Source: an uncultured Gammaproteobacteria bacterium
GTDB lineage: Bacteria > Pseudomonadota > Gammaproteobacteria > Ga0077536
Assembly: GCA_938075585.1 (NCBI GenBank)
Contig: CALJHG010000011.1
Location: 1-37,485, forward strand
Reading direction: 5' to 3'
Length of the DNA: 37,485 bases
Shown here: positions 20,594 through 28,527 of the stretch, piece after piece
Numbering within the stretch: the stretch's first letter is position 1
How the letters are laid out: each line of letters opens with the position of its first letter
Position numbers and translations under genes: made by a program
Notes under the pieces: model-generated
The model's database searches: none
The model's input: the letters and a program-made list of their open reading frames with translations, nothing else
What the model was told of the DNA's origin: nothing

Positions 20594-20628
20594 AAAAAAT
20601 TCTTACACCGCAGTGTTTAGAATTTTTT
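20594..20628 (-). terminator. Rho-independent terminator after the dapB-oxidoreductase genes
   Basis: AAAAAATTCT (20594-20603) and AGAATTTTTT (20619-20628) are perfectly complementary over ten bases. Inside them, ACAC/GTGT form a further four-base stem with a CGCA loop. On the minus strand the stem ends in a run of six T. It lies 35 bases after the oxidoreductase stop and separates that gene from carA. The symmetric A and T runs mean it could act in either direction, but only the minus strand has genes here. Confidence 0.6.
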
Positions 20629-20662
20629 CAACATTACGTCTGCCAGATAAGGACTCAAAAGT

Positions 20663-21598
20663 CTAATTTCTCGCGATATGCCTTGAAATATTGATCGCCA
20701 CCTCTAGTGCTTTTTTACCATCTTCACCGGATACGGCGGGAGCTTCTCCTGTTAAAACCGAGTCCACAAATGAAATAATTTCGCTTTTTAAAATATCAGT
20801 GCCTACGGGAGTACGATCAAAAGTCAAAGCACTCGTATCCTTGATCTCGTCGCCATTTTCCATACGTCCTATTTCCAATCGATGATTTATGTAGTCGAGG
20901 CATAGATACCTATTTGGCTCACAAACACGCATAGTCCTTTCCTGAGTTTTTGCAACTCTGCTCGCGCTCAAATCAGCCCTCAATCCATTTTGAAAAAGAA
21001 CGCTTGCAGTCGCGACATCCAACTTATCGCTTTTAATTGCAGATCCACTTGCCTCGATAGATTCAATGTCGCATTCGGCAAGACTTAAGACAATATCGAT
21101 ATCATGGATCATCAAGTCGAGCACTACGTCGACTTCCGTACCTCGTTCTTGATATGTAGCGGTCCGCGTCGTTTCGATAATTAACGGATTACGAACTTGA
21201 TCGCGAAGCATCTGTATAGCAGGATTGAATCTTTCTAAGTGACCGACCTGCAACACAAGTGAAGACGTATTAGCGATTTGAATTAACAATTCAGCCTGTT
21301 CTACCGTTTCTGTGACGGGCTTTTCGACCAAAGTATGAATACCATTTTCTAAGAAGTCCCTCGCGATGAGGTAGTGCTGAGCTGGAGGAACGACGATAGA
21401 CACGATATCTACTTTATCAAATAAATCTCGATAGTCTGCATATGCACCAACTTGATATTTACTCGCAACCTCTAGCGCGCGATCATAGTTAGTATCAACT
21501 ACCCCATAGAGCTCAACGCCGGGACAATGCCTATACTTCTGGGCGTGAAAGTTTCCTAAGTACCCCACACCAATCACTCCGGCACGCAATGTTCCCAT
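20663..21598 (-). CDS. Gfo/Idh/MocA family NAD-dependent oxidoreductase (GnnA-like)
   Basis: The 311-residue protein starts with an NAD-binding Rossmann fold (AGVIGVGYLGNFHAQKY, residues 6-22), followed by the family signature EKP at 92-94 (LVEKPVT) and VGHLERFNPA. The C-terminal substrate domain includes VVLDLMIHDIDIVLSL, where the His and Asp residues typical of the active site stand. The whole pattern resembles the subgroup often found beside lpxA/lpxB, which includes GnnA, the UDP-GlcNAc 3-dehydrogenase that helps make the diamino sugar of some lipid A. That assignment is inference: no gnnB aminotransferase or lpx gene is in this window. It follows dapB by 76 bases and ends at a terminator. 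Confidence 0.8.
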   Translation of the reverse strand: MGTLRAGVIGVGYLGNFHAQKYRHCPGVELYGVVDTNYDRALEVASKYQVGAYADYRDLFDKVDIVSIVVPPAQHYLIARDFLENGIHTLVEKPVTETVEQAELLIQIANTSSLVLQVGHLERFNPAIQMLRDQVRNPLIIETTRTATYQERGTEVDVVLDLMIHDIDIVLSLAECDIESIEASGSAIKSDKLDVATASVLFQNGLRADLSASRVAKTQERTMRVCEPNRYLCLDYINHRLEIGRMENGDEIKDTSALTFDRTPVGTDILKSEIISFVDSVLTGEAPAVSGEDGKKALEVAINISRHIARN

Positions 21599-21674
21599 TT
21601 ACAGACCCAATTATATGTTTTTTTTTACAAAGTTATTCGAACTAAGCTTTAGGGCCCCAGACAAAACAAAAGTC

Positions 21675-22475
21675 TTATCTTAAACCGAGGACATCGATCA
21701 TGTCATAGAGACCATTGTCTTTTTCCATCAACCAACTAGCGGCTCGTAACGCTCCGTTAGCGAAATTTGCTCTATCTGAAGCTCGATGAGTGATTTCAAT
21801 ACGTTCTCCGGTTCCCGCAAAAAGAGCGGTGTGCTCACCTACGATATCGCCGGCCCGTATTGTCTCAAACCCGATAGTCTTGTTTTCCCTCGGTCCTGTT
21901 ATGCCTTCTCTACCGTAGATAGCGCAATCGTCCAAATCGCGTCCCAAAGCGTCAGCTATAATTTCACCCATTTTTAAGGCGGTACCAGATGGTGCATCAA
22001 CCTTCCCGCGATGGTGAGATTCTATTATTTCAATATCATAGTCATCACCAAGTGCTTTAGCGACCATATTTAATACTTGGAAGCATATATTTACCCCTAT
22101 GCTCATATTAGGGGCAAACATTATCGGAATGTCTGATGATGCTTCTTCAAGAAAGCCACTATGGTCGCTTAGACCAGTGGTGCCAACAACAACCCGCTTC
22201 TTTACCGCGCGACAGGCAGCAACATTGTGTAAAGTGGATTCGACATTGGTAAAATCTATCAATACGTCAAAAGAATCTAGAACAGTTTCGATATCTGAGA
22301 CAACTAAAAACCCGAATTGACCTATCCCGTCAAGAGTACCCGGATCAAGTCCTACTAGTGGAGAATCTTCGCACTCAATCGCCGCAGTCAACTCTAGATT
22401 CGGGTAATCAATAACTTGATTGATTAGCATTTTCCCCATTCGTCCGCCTGCACCAGCTATTCCAATACGCGTCAT
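21675..22475 (-). CDS. dapB: 4-hydroxy-tetrahydrodipicolinate reductase
   Basis: DapB reduces hydroxytetrahydrodipicolinate with NAD(P)H in lysine/DAP synthesis, upstream of DapD and DapC. The nucleotide-binding motif is GIAGAGGRMGKM and the catalytic segment ESHHRGKVDAPSGTAL is complete. I chose the ATG at 22475 (MTRIGIAGAGG, 266 residues), six bases after AGGTGA, over a GTG three codons upstream at 22484. The gene directly follows dnaJ, as in several Pseudomonas relatives where dnaJ-dapB-carA-carB-greA form a series. Confidence 0.96.
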   Translation of the reverse strand: MTRIGIAGAGGRMGKMLINQVIDYPNLELTAAIECEDSPLVGLDPGTLDGIGQFGFLVVSDIETVLDSFDVLIDFTNVESTLHNVAACRAVKKRVVVGTTGLSDHSGFLEEASSDIPIMFAPNMSIGVNICFQVLNMVAKALGDDYDIEIIESHHRGKVDAPSGTALKMGEIIADALGRDLDDCAIYGREGITGPRENKTIGFETIRAGDIVGEHTALFAGTGERIEITHRASDRANFANGALRAASWLMEKDNGLYDMIDVLGLR

Positions 22476-22501
22476 CTGGTTCACCTGTTTATTATTTTGC
22501 C

Positions 22502-23617
22502 CTACATTATTTCATCAAAGAAATTTTTTACACCGTCAAGCCAAGTTTTTGCTCGAGGACTATGCTTTGTATTACTTGATAGTGATTCAGTTAACTCCTG
22601 CAGTAAAGCTTTTTGTTTTTTTGTTAAGCCAACTGGAGTTTCAATCGCCACCTTACAAATTAGATCACCGACCCCGCCGCCTCTCACCGATCTAACACCC
22701 TTACCCCTTAGTCTAAATGAGGCGCCACTTTGGGTCTCTGAGGGAATTTTTAAGGATACACGACCTTCTAAAGTTGGCACCTCAAGGTGCCCTCCAAGAG
22801 TCGCTGTACCGAAGTCAATAGGAACTTCGCAGTGCAAATTAGTATTATCACGCTCGAATATCGCGTGTTTTTTTACAACGACATTCACGTAAAGGTCGCC
22901 TGATGGCCCATTATTTTGGCCTCTCTCACCTTCTCCGGATAATCGGATCCGATCGCCGTTATCAACGCCCGCGGGAACTTTCACGGAAATAGTCTTACTT
23001 CCGCGCACAGTACCGGACCCGTTACAACTTCTGCACGGATCAGCGATGGTCTTCCCCGCCCCCCTACAATGTGGGCAGGTCTGCTGAACAGAAAAAAATC
23101 CCTGCTGCGCTCTAACCTGTCCCACGCCACCACATGTCTGACATTGTGCTGGCGGTTGTTTGGAGCGAGAACCGGTCCCCTCACAAGATCCACACTCCAC
23201 GAGGTTAGGAATCTTAATTTTTACTTCTTTCCCAGATACCGCATCTTCGAGCGACAAGTCTAAATCGTAACTTAAATCCGACCCTCGATAGACGCGACTT
23301 CCGCCTCGGGATCCGCCTCCGAAAATGTCTCCGAAAACGCTGTCAAAAATATCCCCCATACCGCCAGGCGAACCACCACCACCACGAGTCTGATCTAAAC
23401 CAGCATGACCGTATTGATCATAAGTTGCTTTAGTTTGCGGATCACTTAATACGTCGTATGCTTCTTTGGCTTCCTTGAATTTTTCCTCTGCTATCGCATC
23501 ATCCGGATTCCGATCGGGATGATATTTCATTGCAAGTCGCCGGTAAGCTTTTTTTAAATCAGCACTCCCACTGCCCTGATTCACGCCTAGTACTTCATAA
23601 TAATCTCGTTTTGACAT
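22502..23617 (-). CDS. dnaJ: Chaperone protein DnaJ
   Basis: DnaJ is the Hsp40 co-chaperone that delivers substrates to DnaK and stimulates its ATPase. The 371-residue protein has the J domain with HPD at residues 33-35, a Gly/Phe-rich linker ([18 protein letters not shown]), four zinc-binding CxxCxGxG-type repeats ([32 protein letters not shown]), and the C-terminal substrate domain. It lies 91 bases downstream of dnaK with a hairpin between them. No strong Shine-Dalgarno sequence precedes the ATG. Confidence 0.98.
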   Translation of the reverse strand: MSKRDYYEVLGVNQGSGSADLKKAYRRLAMKYHPDRNPDDAIAEEKFKEAKEAYDVLSDPQTKATYDQYGHAGLDQTRGGGGSPGGMGDIFDSVFGDIFGGGSRGGSRVYRGSDLSYDLDLSLEDAVSGKEVKIKIPNLVECGSCEGTGSRSKQPPAQCQTCGGVGQVRAQQGFFSVQQTCPHCRGAGKTIADPCRSCNGSGTVRGSKTISVKVPAGVDNGDRIRLSGEGERGQNNGPSGDLYVNVVVKKHAIFERDNTNLHCEVPIDFGTATLGGHLEVPTLEGRVSLKIPSETQSGASFRLRGKGVRSVRGGGVGDLICKVAIETPVGLTKKQKALLQELTESLSSNTKHSPRAKTWLDGVKNFFDEIM

Positions 23618-23653
23618 AATAATTTAATGGGTACCTATCACATAAGCGCAAGA

Positions 23654-23683
23654 AGCCCAGAGAAAACCATTCTCATCTGGGCT
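23654..23683 (-). terminator. Hairpin in the dnaK-dnaJ intergenic region
   Basis: AGCCCAGA (23654-23661) and TCTGGGCT (23676-23683) are exact inverted repeats, and GAGAA/TTCTC nearby can extend the structure in an alternative pairing. It lies 26 bases after the dnaK stop on the minus strand. After the stem the sequence is only weakly T-rich (TCTTGCG), so partial termination or protection of the dnaK message is more likely than a full stop. That would lower dnaJ relative to dnaK, as in many bacteria. Confidence 0.5.
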
Positions 23684-23708
23684 CTTACAAAGCATGACAT
23701 TAGCGACA

Positions 23709-25652
23709 CTACTTCTCTTTAGAAGAATCTTTATCGTCTTTCACTTCCTCAAAGTCAGCGTCTACGACATTATCTTCAGCAGGATCTTGCTCCCCACTGC
23801 TAGTCGACTCGTCACCCTGAGCGCCTTCGGCTTGAGCAGCCTCGTAAGCTTTCTGGGCAAGAGAACTTGCCAGCTCAGTAAGTTTTTCTGAAGAGGTATT
23901 AATTGCCTCTAGCGACCCTTCTTTGAGGGCTTCTTCAACTTCCGAACAAGCGGCCTCAATTGGAGCCCTTTCTTCAGCGGTAACCTTGTCACCCAAATCA
24001 TCCATAGATTTTCTAGCACTATGAACCAAAGCCTCAGCCTGATTACGCGCATTCACGAGCTCCTGAAATTGCTTATCCTCTTCGGCATGGAGTTCCGCAT
24101 CTTTTACCATTTTTTCAATATCGTCGTCAGATAAACCGCTAGAAGCTTTGATGACTATAGATTGCTCTTTACCCGTCGCCTTGTCCTTGGCAGAAACATT
24201 CAGAATACCGTTTGAATCAATATCAAAAGCAACCTCAATTTGAGGCATCCCCCTCTGGGCTGGAGGGATATCAGCCAAGTTAAACTGGCCAAGCGACTTG
24301 TTACCATCAGCTCTCTCTCTCTCGCCCTGCAGAACATGCACCGTAACCGCAGTCTGATTATCTTCAGCAGTGGAGAAAACCTGCTGTGCCTTAGTAGGAA
24401 TAGTTGTGTTCTTTTCTATCAACTTAGTCATAACCCCACCCAGAGTCTCAATACCCAAAGATAGTGGTGTTACGTCGAGTAGCAACACATCCGTGACGTC
24501 GCCACCCAATACGCCTGCTTGAATCGCTGCACCGGAAGCTACAGATTCATCCGGATTTACATCTTTTCTGGGCTCTTTCCCAAAAAATGCTTTCACCTGC
24601 TCCTGAACCTTAGGCATTCTTGTTTGTCCACCAACCAATATCACGTCATCGATCTCAGACGCAGACAATCCGGCATCAGACAAAGCTGTCTGACAGGGAG
24701 GAATTGTTCTCTCAAGAAGGTCTTCCACTAATGACTCTAACTTAGATCTCGTCAGCTTAACGTTCAAATGTTTTGGCCCGCTTGCATCCGCAGTAATGTA
24801 TGGCAAATTAACATCGGTCTGTTGGCTCGAGGATAGTTCTATTTTTGCCTTTTCAGAAGCCTCTTTAAGCCTTTGTAGCGCAAGCGGATCATTTTTCAAA
24901 TCTACACCTTGTTCTTTTTGAAACTCGTCAGACAAGAAATCGATTAACCTCAAGTCAAAATCTTCACCACCTAAAAATGTATCGCCATTAGTAGCTAGCA
25001 CCTCAAATTGATGCTCGCCATCAACTTCCGCCACCTCAATAATAGAAACGTCAAAAGTGCCACCGCCCAGATCATAAACAGCGATTCTCGCATCACCTTG
25101 GTTTTTATCTAATCCATACGCCAGCGCTGCAGCCGTTGGCTCGTTAATAATACGTTTTACATCTAGTCCGGCGATACGGCCTGCATCTTTAGTCGCTTGT
25201 CTCTGAGAGTCATTAAAATAGGCTGGAACGGTAATCACAGCTTCCTTTACTTCTTCGCCTAGATAATCTTCTGCGGTTTTCTTCATTTTCATCAAAACTC
25301 TGGCGGAAACTTCCGGGGGCGCCATTTTTTTGCCTTTGGCTTCGACCCAAGCATCGCCATTATCTGCTTTCACGATACCGTAAGGCACCATATCTTTGTC
25401 ACGTTTAACTACCTCGTCATCATACTTCCTTCCTATGAGGCGTTTTACCGCAAACAATGTGTCGGCCGGGTTAGTAACGGCTTGACGCTTAGCAGACTGC
25501 CCTACTAATACTTCTTCATTATCAGCAAAAGCCACAATAGACGGGGTCGTGCGACCACCCTCGCTATTTTCAATCACCTTAGTCTCACCGCCATCTAAAA
25601 CAGCCACACAAGAATTTGTAGTACCCAAATCAATACCAATAATTTTGCTCAT
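23709..25652 (-). CDS. dnaK: Chaperone protein DnaK (Hsp70)
   Basis: DnaK is the ATP-dependent Hsp70 chaperone. The 647-residue protein has all Hsp70 signatures: [14 protein letters not shown] at the start, [27 protein letters not shown], the [17 protein letters not shown] linker and substrate-domain start, and a C-terminal EEVKDDKD-type tail. The ATG is preceded by AGAGG six bases upstream. The hrcA-grpE-dnaK-dnaJ order is seen in bacteria that retain HrcA control. I found no CIRCE element or clear sigma-32 promoter in the 68 bases upstream of dnaK, so it is probably read mainly from upstream. Confidence 0.99.
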   Translation of the reverse strand: MSKIIGIDLGTTNSCVAVLDGGETKVIENSEGGRTTPSIVAFADNEEVLVGQSAKRQAVTNPADTLFAVKRLIGRKYDDEVVKRDKDMVPYGIVKADNGDAWVEAKGKKMAPPEVSARVLMKMKKTAEDYLGEEVKEAVITVPAYFNDSQRQATKDAGRIAGLDVKRIINEPTAAALAYGLDKNQGDARIAVYDLGGGTFDVSIIEVAEVDGEHQFEVLATNGDTFLGGEDFDLRLIDFLSDEFQKEQGVDLKNDPLALQRLKEASEKAKIELSSSQQTDVNLPYITADASGPKHLNVKLTRSKLESLVEDLLERTIPPCQTALSDAGLSASEIDDVILVGGQTRMPKVQEQVKAFFGKEPRKDVNPDESVASGAAIQAGVLGGDVTDVLLLDVTPLSLGIETLGGVMTKLIEKNTTIPTKAQQVFSTAEDNQTAVTVHVLQGERERADGNKSLGQFNLADIPPAQRGMPQIEVAFDIDSNGILNVSAKDKATGKEQSIVIKASSGLSDDDIEKMVKDAELHAEEDKQFQELVNARNQAEALVHSARKSMDDLGDKVTAEERAPIEAACSEVEEALKEGSLEAINTSSEKLTELASSLAQKAYEAAQAEGAQGDESTSSGEQDPAEDNVVDADFEEVKDDKDSSKEK

Positions 25653-25720
25653 AATTAACCTCTGTTAACCCTCTTTAAACGTTATATCTTGTTCTATACA
25701 TAGGGACGAATTTTACAATT

Positions 25721-26344
25721 TCAATCCTTACCACTAACTTCTTCTTCAGCAACAACAACTAAAGCTGGCCGAACTAGCCGATCGTTTAATAGATATCCCC
25801 TTTGCATAACTTTCGTTACAGTTCCTTTCTCCACATCACTAGAAGGCTCGGTCATCATCGCTTGGTGGAATTCCGGATCAAACATTTCACCCACCGGATT
25901 GATTGCCTTGACGTTGAGTTTCTCGAAGAAGTCGCCAAACATTTTGGATGTCAACTCCATTCCTTCCCTAAACGGGTCGGATACGTCCGAGTCTACCGGT
26001 ATCTCGAGCCCCATATCCATACTATCCTTGACTGGTAAAATGTCTTGCACAAGACGCTCTACGCCATACTTATGAGCCGCAGCTATGTCCTTTTCCGCTC
26101 TTTTTCGCGTGTTATCTATTTCGGCTCTGCTGCGCAATAGTTCTTCTTTTAACGCCTTTACCTCAAGATTCAGAGAATCTATTTCAGTTACATTTGAATC
26201 AATTTCAACACCGGAAGGACCATTTTCACTAGGCTTACTTGCACTAACCTCGGATAAATTGCCCTCTACTAGTTCTTCAGCATTTTCTTTTGACCCATCA
26301 CTATCGAGTACTACGTCTTCTTTGTGTTCATCCACTTTCTTCAT
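25721..26344 (-). CDS. grpE: Nucleotide exchange factor GrpE
   Basis: GrpE is the nucleotide exchange factor that releases ADP from DnaK. I place the start at the ATG at 26344 (MKKVDEHKED, 207 residues), about ten bases after GGAAG. A TTG at 26398 would add 18 cysteine-rich residues (WRICCSFYKILCG) that do not look like GrpE. The N-terminus is acidic and disordered, then a long coiled coil (LEVKALKEELLRSRAEIDN). The family signature occurs near the end: FDPEFHQAMMTEPSSDVEKG and VTKVMQRGYLLNDRLVRPA. It lies between hrcA and dnaK. Confidence 0.95.
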   Translation of the reverse strand: MKKVDEHKEDVVLDSDGSKENAEELVEGNLSEVSASKPSENGPSGVEIDSNVTEIDSLNLEVKALKEELLRSRAEIDNTRKRAEKDIAAAHKYGVERLVQDILPVKDSMDMGLEIPVDSDVSDPFREGMELTSKMFGDFFEKLNVKAINPVGEMFDPEFHQAMMTEPSSDVEKGTVTKVMQRGYLLNDRLVRPALVVVAEEEVSGKD

Positions 26345-26395
26345 TTCTGATACTCTTCCGCATAAAATTTTGTAAAAACTACAGCAAATGCGCCA

Positions 26396-26424
26396 CAATT
26401 CGCGGAGGGATCCGCAGAGAATTG
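26396..26424 (-). promoter_or_regulatory. Imperfect hairpin in the hrcA-grpE intergenic region
   Basis: CAATTC (26396-26401) and GAATTG (26419-26424) flank an inner GCGGA/TCCGC stem (26402-26406 and 26411-26415) with a four-base loop; three unpaired bases lie on one side. It falls between the hrcA stop and the grpE ATG and is not followed by a T run. It may be an RNA processing or heat-responsive structure in the grpE leader, or a remnant operator. It does not match the CIRCE consensus. Confidence 0.35.
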
Positions 26425-26454
26425 AAACACACTACTTATTGGTTTAAATAAGGA

Positions 26455-27498
26455 CTAATTTTTATAATTCAAGGCAGAACTGAACATTTTTGCGGTTAAA
26501 TCTACTATCGGGATAACTCGCTCGTACTGCATTCGAGTAGGCCCGATAACACCGAGAACGCCTAATGTCTTGTGTTCGTCGGCATAAGTCGAAGTAACTA
26601 TGCTGCATTGATCAAATGCTTTATATCCAGACTCTTCACCAATAAAAATCTGAACTCCTGACGCATTAACCGCTTGATCGAGCAAATGAAGTATGTCGCC
26701 TTTTTGAGTAAAGGCATCAAACAAGGTCCGGAGTCGTTCTAGATCAGATAGCTCATCAATCTCCATTAAATTTGTTTGACCAGCCAAAACATAGTCATTC
26801 CCAAGAGATGATCCAACAAATGCTTTTTCTGAGATTTCGACAACTAACCCCATGAGTTGATCTAGTTCGGCGCGAGTTGCATCCATTTCTCCGATTAATC
26901 TTTTCTTCACGGCGTCAATATCTCTGCCAGCGAAAGCTGAGCTCAAATAATTAGCCGCTTGAGTAAGCTCGGATTGACCGTAAACTCTGTTAGTTTTAAT
27001 AATCCGATTCTCTACTTCGCGATCGTTGGTGACTAAGATCACCAACACACGGTTATCGTTCAATGATAGAAATTCTACTTGCCTGAGTGCTCTTTTTTTC
27101 TTCACTGGAACCATTACTAAGCCAGCCAACTTAGTCAGCTCAGAGAGCATTTGCGAAGTTTTATTCATTAAGCTCTCGATATCATCTTCTTTTTCGATAT
27201 CTTTCCCTATTTGATCAACTTCCATTGACGATAAATCTCGATAGGTTACCACTTGGTCAACAAAAAATCGGTATCCTAATTCAGTAGGTATCCTCCCAGC
27301 AGATGTGTGCGGTGATTCAATCAGACCGAGGTCTTCTAGATCTGCCATCACATTCCTTATCGTAGCCGAACTAATGTCCAACTTAGCATCACGCGCAAGG
27401 GTACGGGAACCAACCGGCTGCCCGTCAGAAATATACCTCTCGACCAGTGTCTTAAAGAGGTGATGCGACCTGTCGTTAAGGCTTATATCCACATTCAA
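26455..27498 (-). CDS. hrcA: Heat-inducible transcription repressor HrcA
   Basis: HrcA represses chaperone operons by binding CIRCE, with GroEL assisting its folding. The 347-residue protein starts with a winged-helix domain containing the family signature SATIRNVMADLEDLGLIESPHTSAGRIPTELGYRFFVD (residues about 44-82; key positions are the RN, the TSAGR turn and the GYR). The C-terminal domain contains LVILVTNDREVENRI and ends RVIPIVDLTAKMFS. The start is TTG directly after an in-frame stop, or a GTG two codons later; neither has a good Shine-Dalgarno sequence. It heads the chaperone cluster. HrcA is missing from E. coli but present in several other gammaproteobacterial groups. Confidence 0.96.
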   Translation of the reverse strand: MNVDISLNDRSHHLFKTLVERYISDGQPVGSRTLARDAKLDISSATIRNVMADLEDLGLIESPHTSAGRIPTELGYRFFVDQVVTYRDLSSMEVDQIGKDIEKEDDIESLMNKTSQMLSELTKLAGLVMVPVKKKRALRQVEFLSLNDNRVLVILVTNDREVENRIIKTNRVYGQSELTQAANYLSSAFAGRDIDAVKKRLIGEMDATRAELDQLMGLVVEISEKAFVGSSLGNDYVLAGQTNLMEIDELSDLERLRTLFDAFTQKGDILHLLDQAVNASGVQIFIGEESGYKAFDQCSIVTSTYADEHKTLGVLGVIGPTRMQYERVIPIVDLTAKMFSSALNYKN

Positions 27499-27586
27499 TC
27501 AACATTGTGTTTTAAAAAGATTTTACAATACCCAAATAAATTAACAAAAATCTTACTAAAAACCAATACTCAGTGTCATCGAATCT

Positions 27587-27607
27587 CGCAATGGCGATTG
27601 CGCAATG
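27587..27607. repeat. Overlapping direct and inverted repeats upstream of nadK
   Basis: CGCAATG occurs at 27587-27593 and again at 27601-27607. CGCAAT at 27587-27592 is also the reverse complement of ATTGCG at 27597-27602, and TTGCGCAA at 27598-27605 is a perfect palindrome. The cluster lies 51 bases before the nadK ATG, in the divergent hrcA/nadK region, where an operator would be expected. I recognise no known regulator site. Confidence 0.35.
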
Positions 27608-27657
27608 ATTGGGCAAAATGTTAATTTAATCCAATTGATATTAGAGGTTTCGCGTTT

Positions 27658-28527
27658 ATGTTCTCTCAGATTGGAATAGTTTCCGCAGTAAACAGCAAGC
27701 TTGTCGAAGATACTATTCAGGAAGTTATACAGACTATCAACACAACCGCCGCTGCAGCTCTCATAGACGATAGGATACGAGTAGTTAATCTAGACGGAGA
27801 ATTTAACGTCTGCCCCCTAAAAACCTTACCGGAGATATGCGACTTAATAATATCTATTGGGGGTGATGGTACTCTATTACAGTGCGCAAAGCTTATTTTT
27901 CCGAACCAAGTTGCACTTTTAGGGGTCAACCTCGGTCGATTGGGATTTCTGGCTGATTTATCAGCCAAAAATGTAAATAAAGATCTTAAGTCGATTATTC
28001 AGGGCGATTGTGCAATGGAGAAGCGAGTCGTACTCGGGTGTGAAGTTATTAGAGATCAAAAAATAATAAGCACCTGTGATGGTCTAAATGACATAATCGT
28101 GCAAAAATGGAATTCAGCTCGTCTTATAACGCTAAACACTTACGTAGATGGAAAGTTTCTTCATTCTCAGCGGGGAGATGGATTAATCGTCGCCACTCCA
28201 ACCGGCTCTACGGCTTACGCCATGTCAGGTGGTGGCCCGATACTCGACCCCAGAATAGATGCATTAGCACTAGTGCCAATTTGTCCCCATACGCTTACCA
28301 ACAGGCCTATAGTAGTTCCCGATAGTTCCGCAATCGAAATAAGAGTGGCAACTGACAGAAATGATCAGTCCCGAGTAACTTGCGACGGCAATTCGGTACA
28401 AGAAGTAATGCAAGGCGATAAAATTAGAATATTCAGACACCAAGTGTCTATTAATCTTGCCCATCCGGCAAAACACGACCACTACGCTACTTTAAGAGCT
28501 AAGCTCAACTGGGCCCGAGATCCTTGA
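27658..28527 (+). CDS. nadK: NAD kinase
   Basis: NadK phosphorylates NAD to NADP. The 289-residue protein has the diagnostic GGDGT at residues 68-72 (ISIGGDGTLLQCA), VNLGRLGFLAD, the conserved substrate loop GDGLIVATPTGSTAY, and a late TCDGN. A weak AGAGG lies ten bases before the ATG. Its stop overlaps the recN start codon (TTGA at 28524-28527), suggesting coupled translation. The nadK-recN pairing is common in Gammaproteobacteria; in E. coli the two genes are adjacent as well. Confidence 0.97.
   Translation: MFSQIGIVSAVNSKLVEDTIQEVIQTINTTAAAALIDDRIRVVNLDGEFNVCPLKTLPEICDLIISIGGDGTLLQCAKLIFPNQVALLGVNLGRLGFLADLSAKNVNKDLKSIIQGDCAMEKRVVLGCEVIRDQKIISTCDGLNDIIVQKWNSARLITLNTYVDGKFLHSQRGDGLIVATPTGSTAYAMSGGGPILDPRIDALALVPICPHTLTNRPIVVPDSSAIEIRVATDRNDQSRVTCDGNSVQEVMQGDKIRIFRHQVSINLAHPAKHDHYATLRAKLNWARDP

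Noticed and set aside
26345-26398. An 18-residue N-terminal extension of GrpE from a TTG at 26398
   Set aside because: The added residues are cysteine- and aromatic-rich, unlike the acidic GrpE N-terminus, and the ATG at 26344 has a better ribosome binding site.
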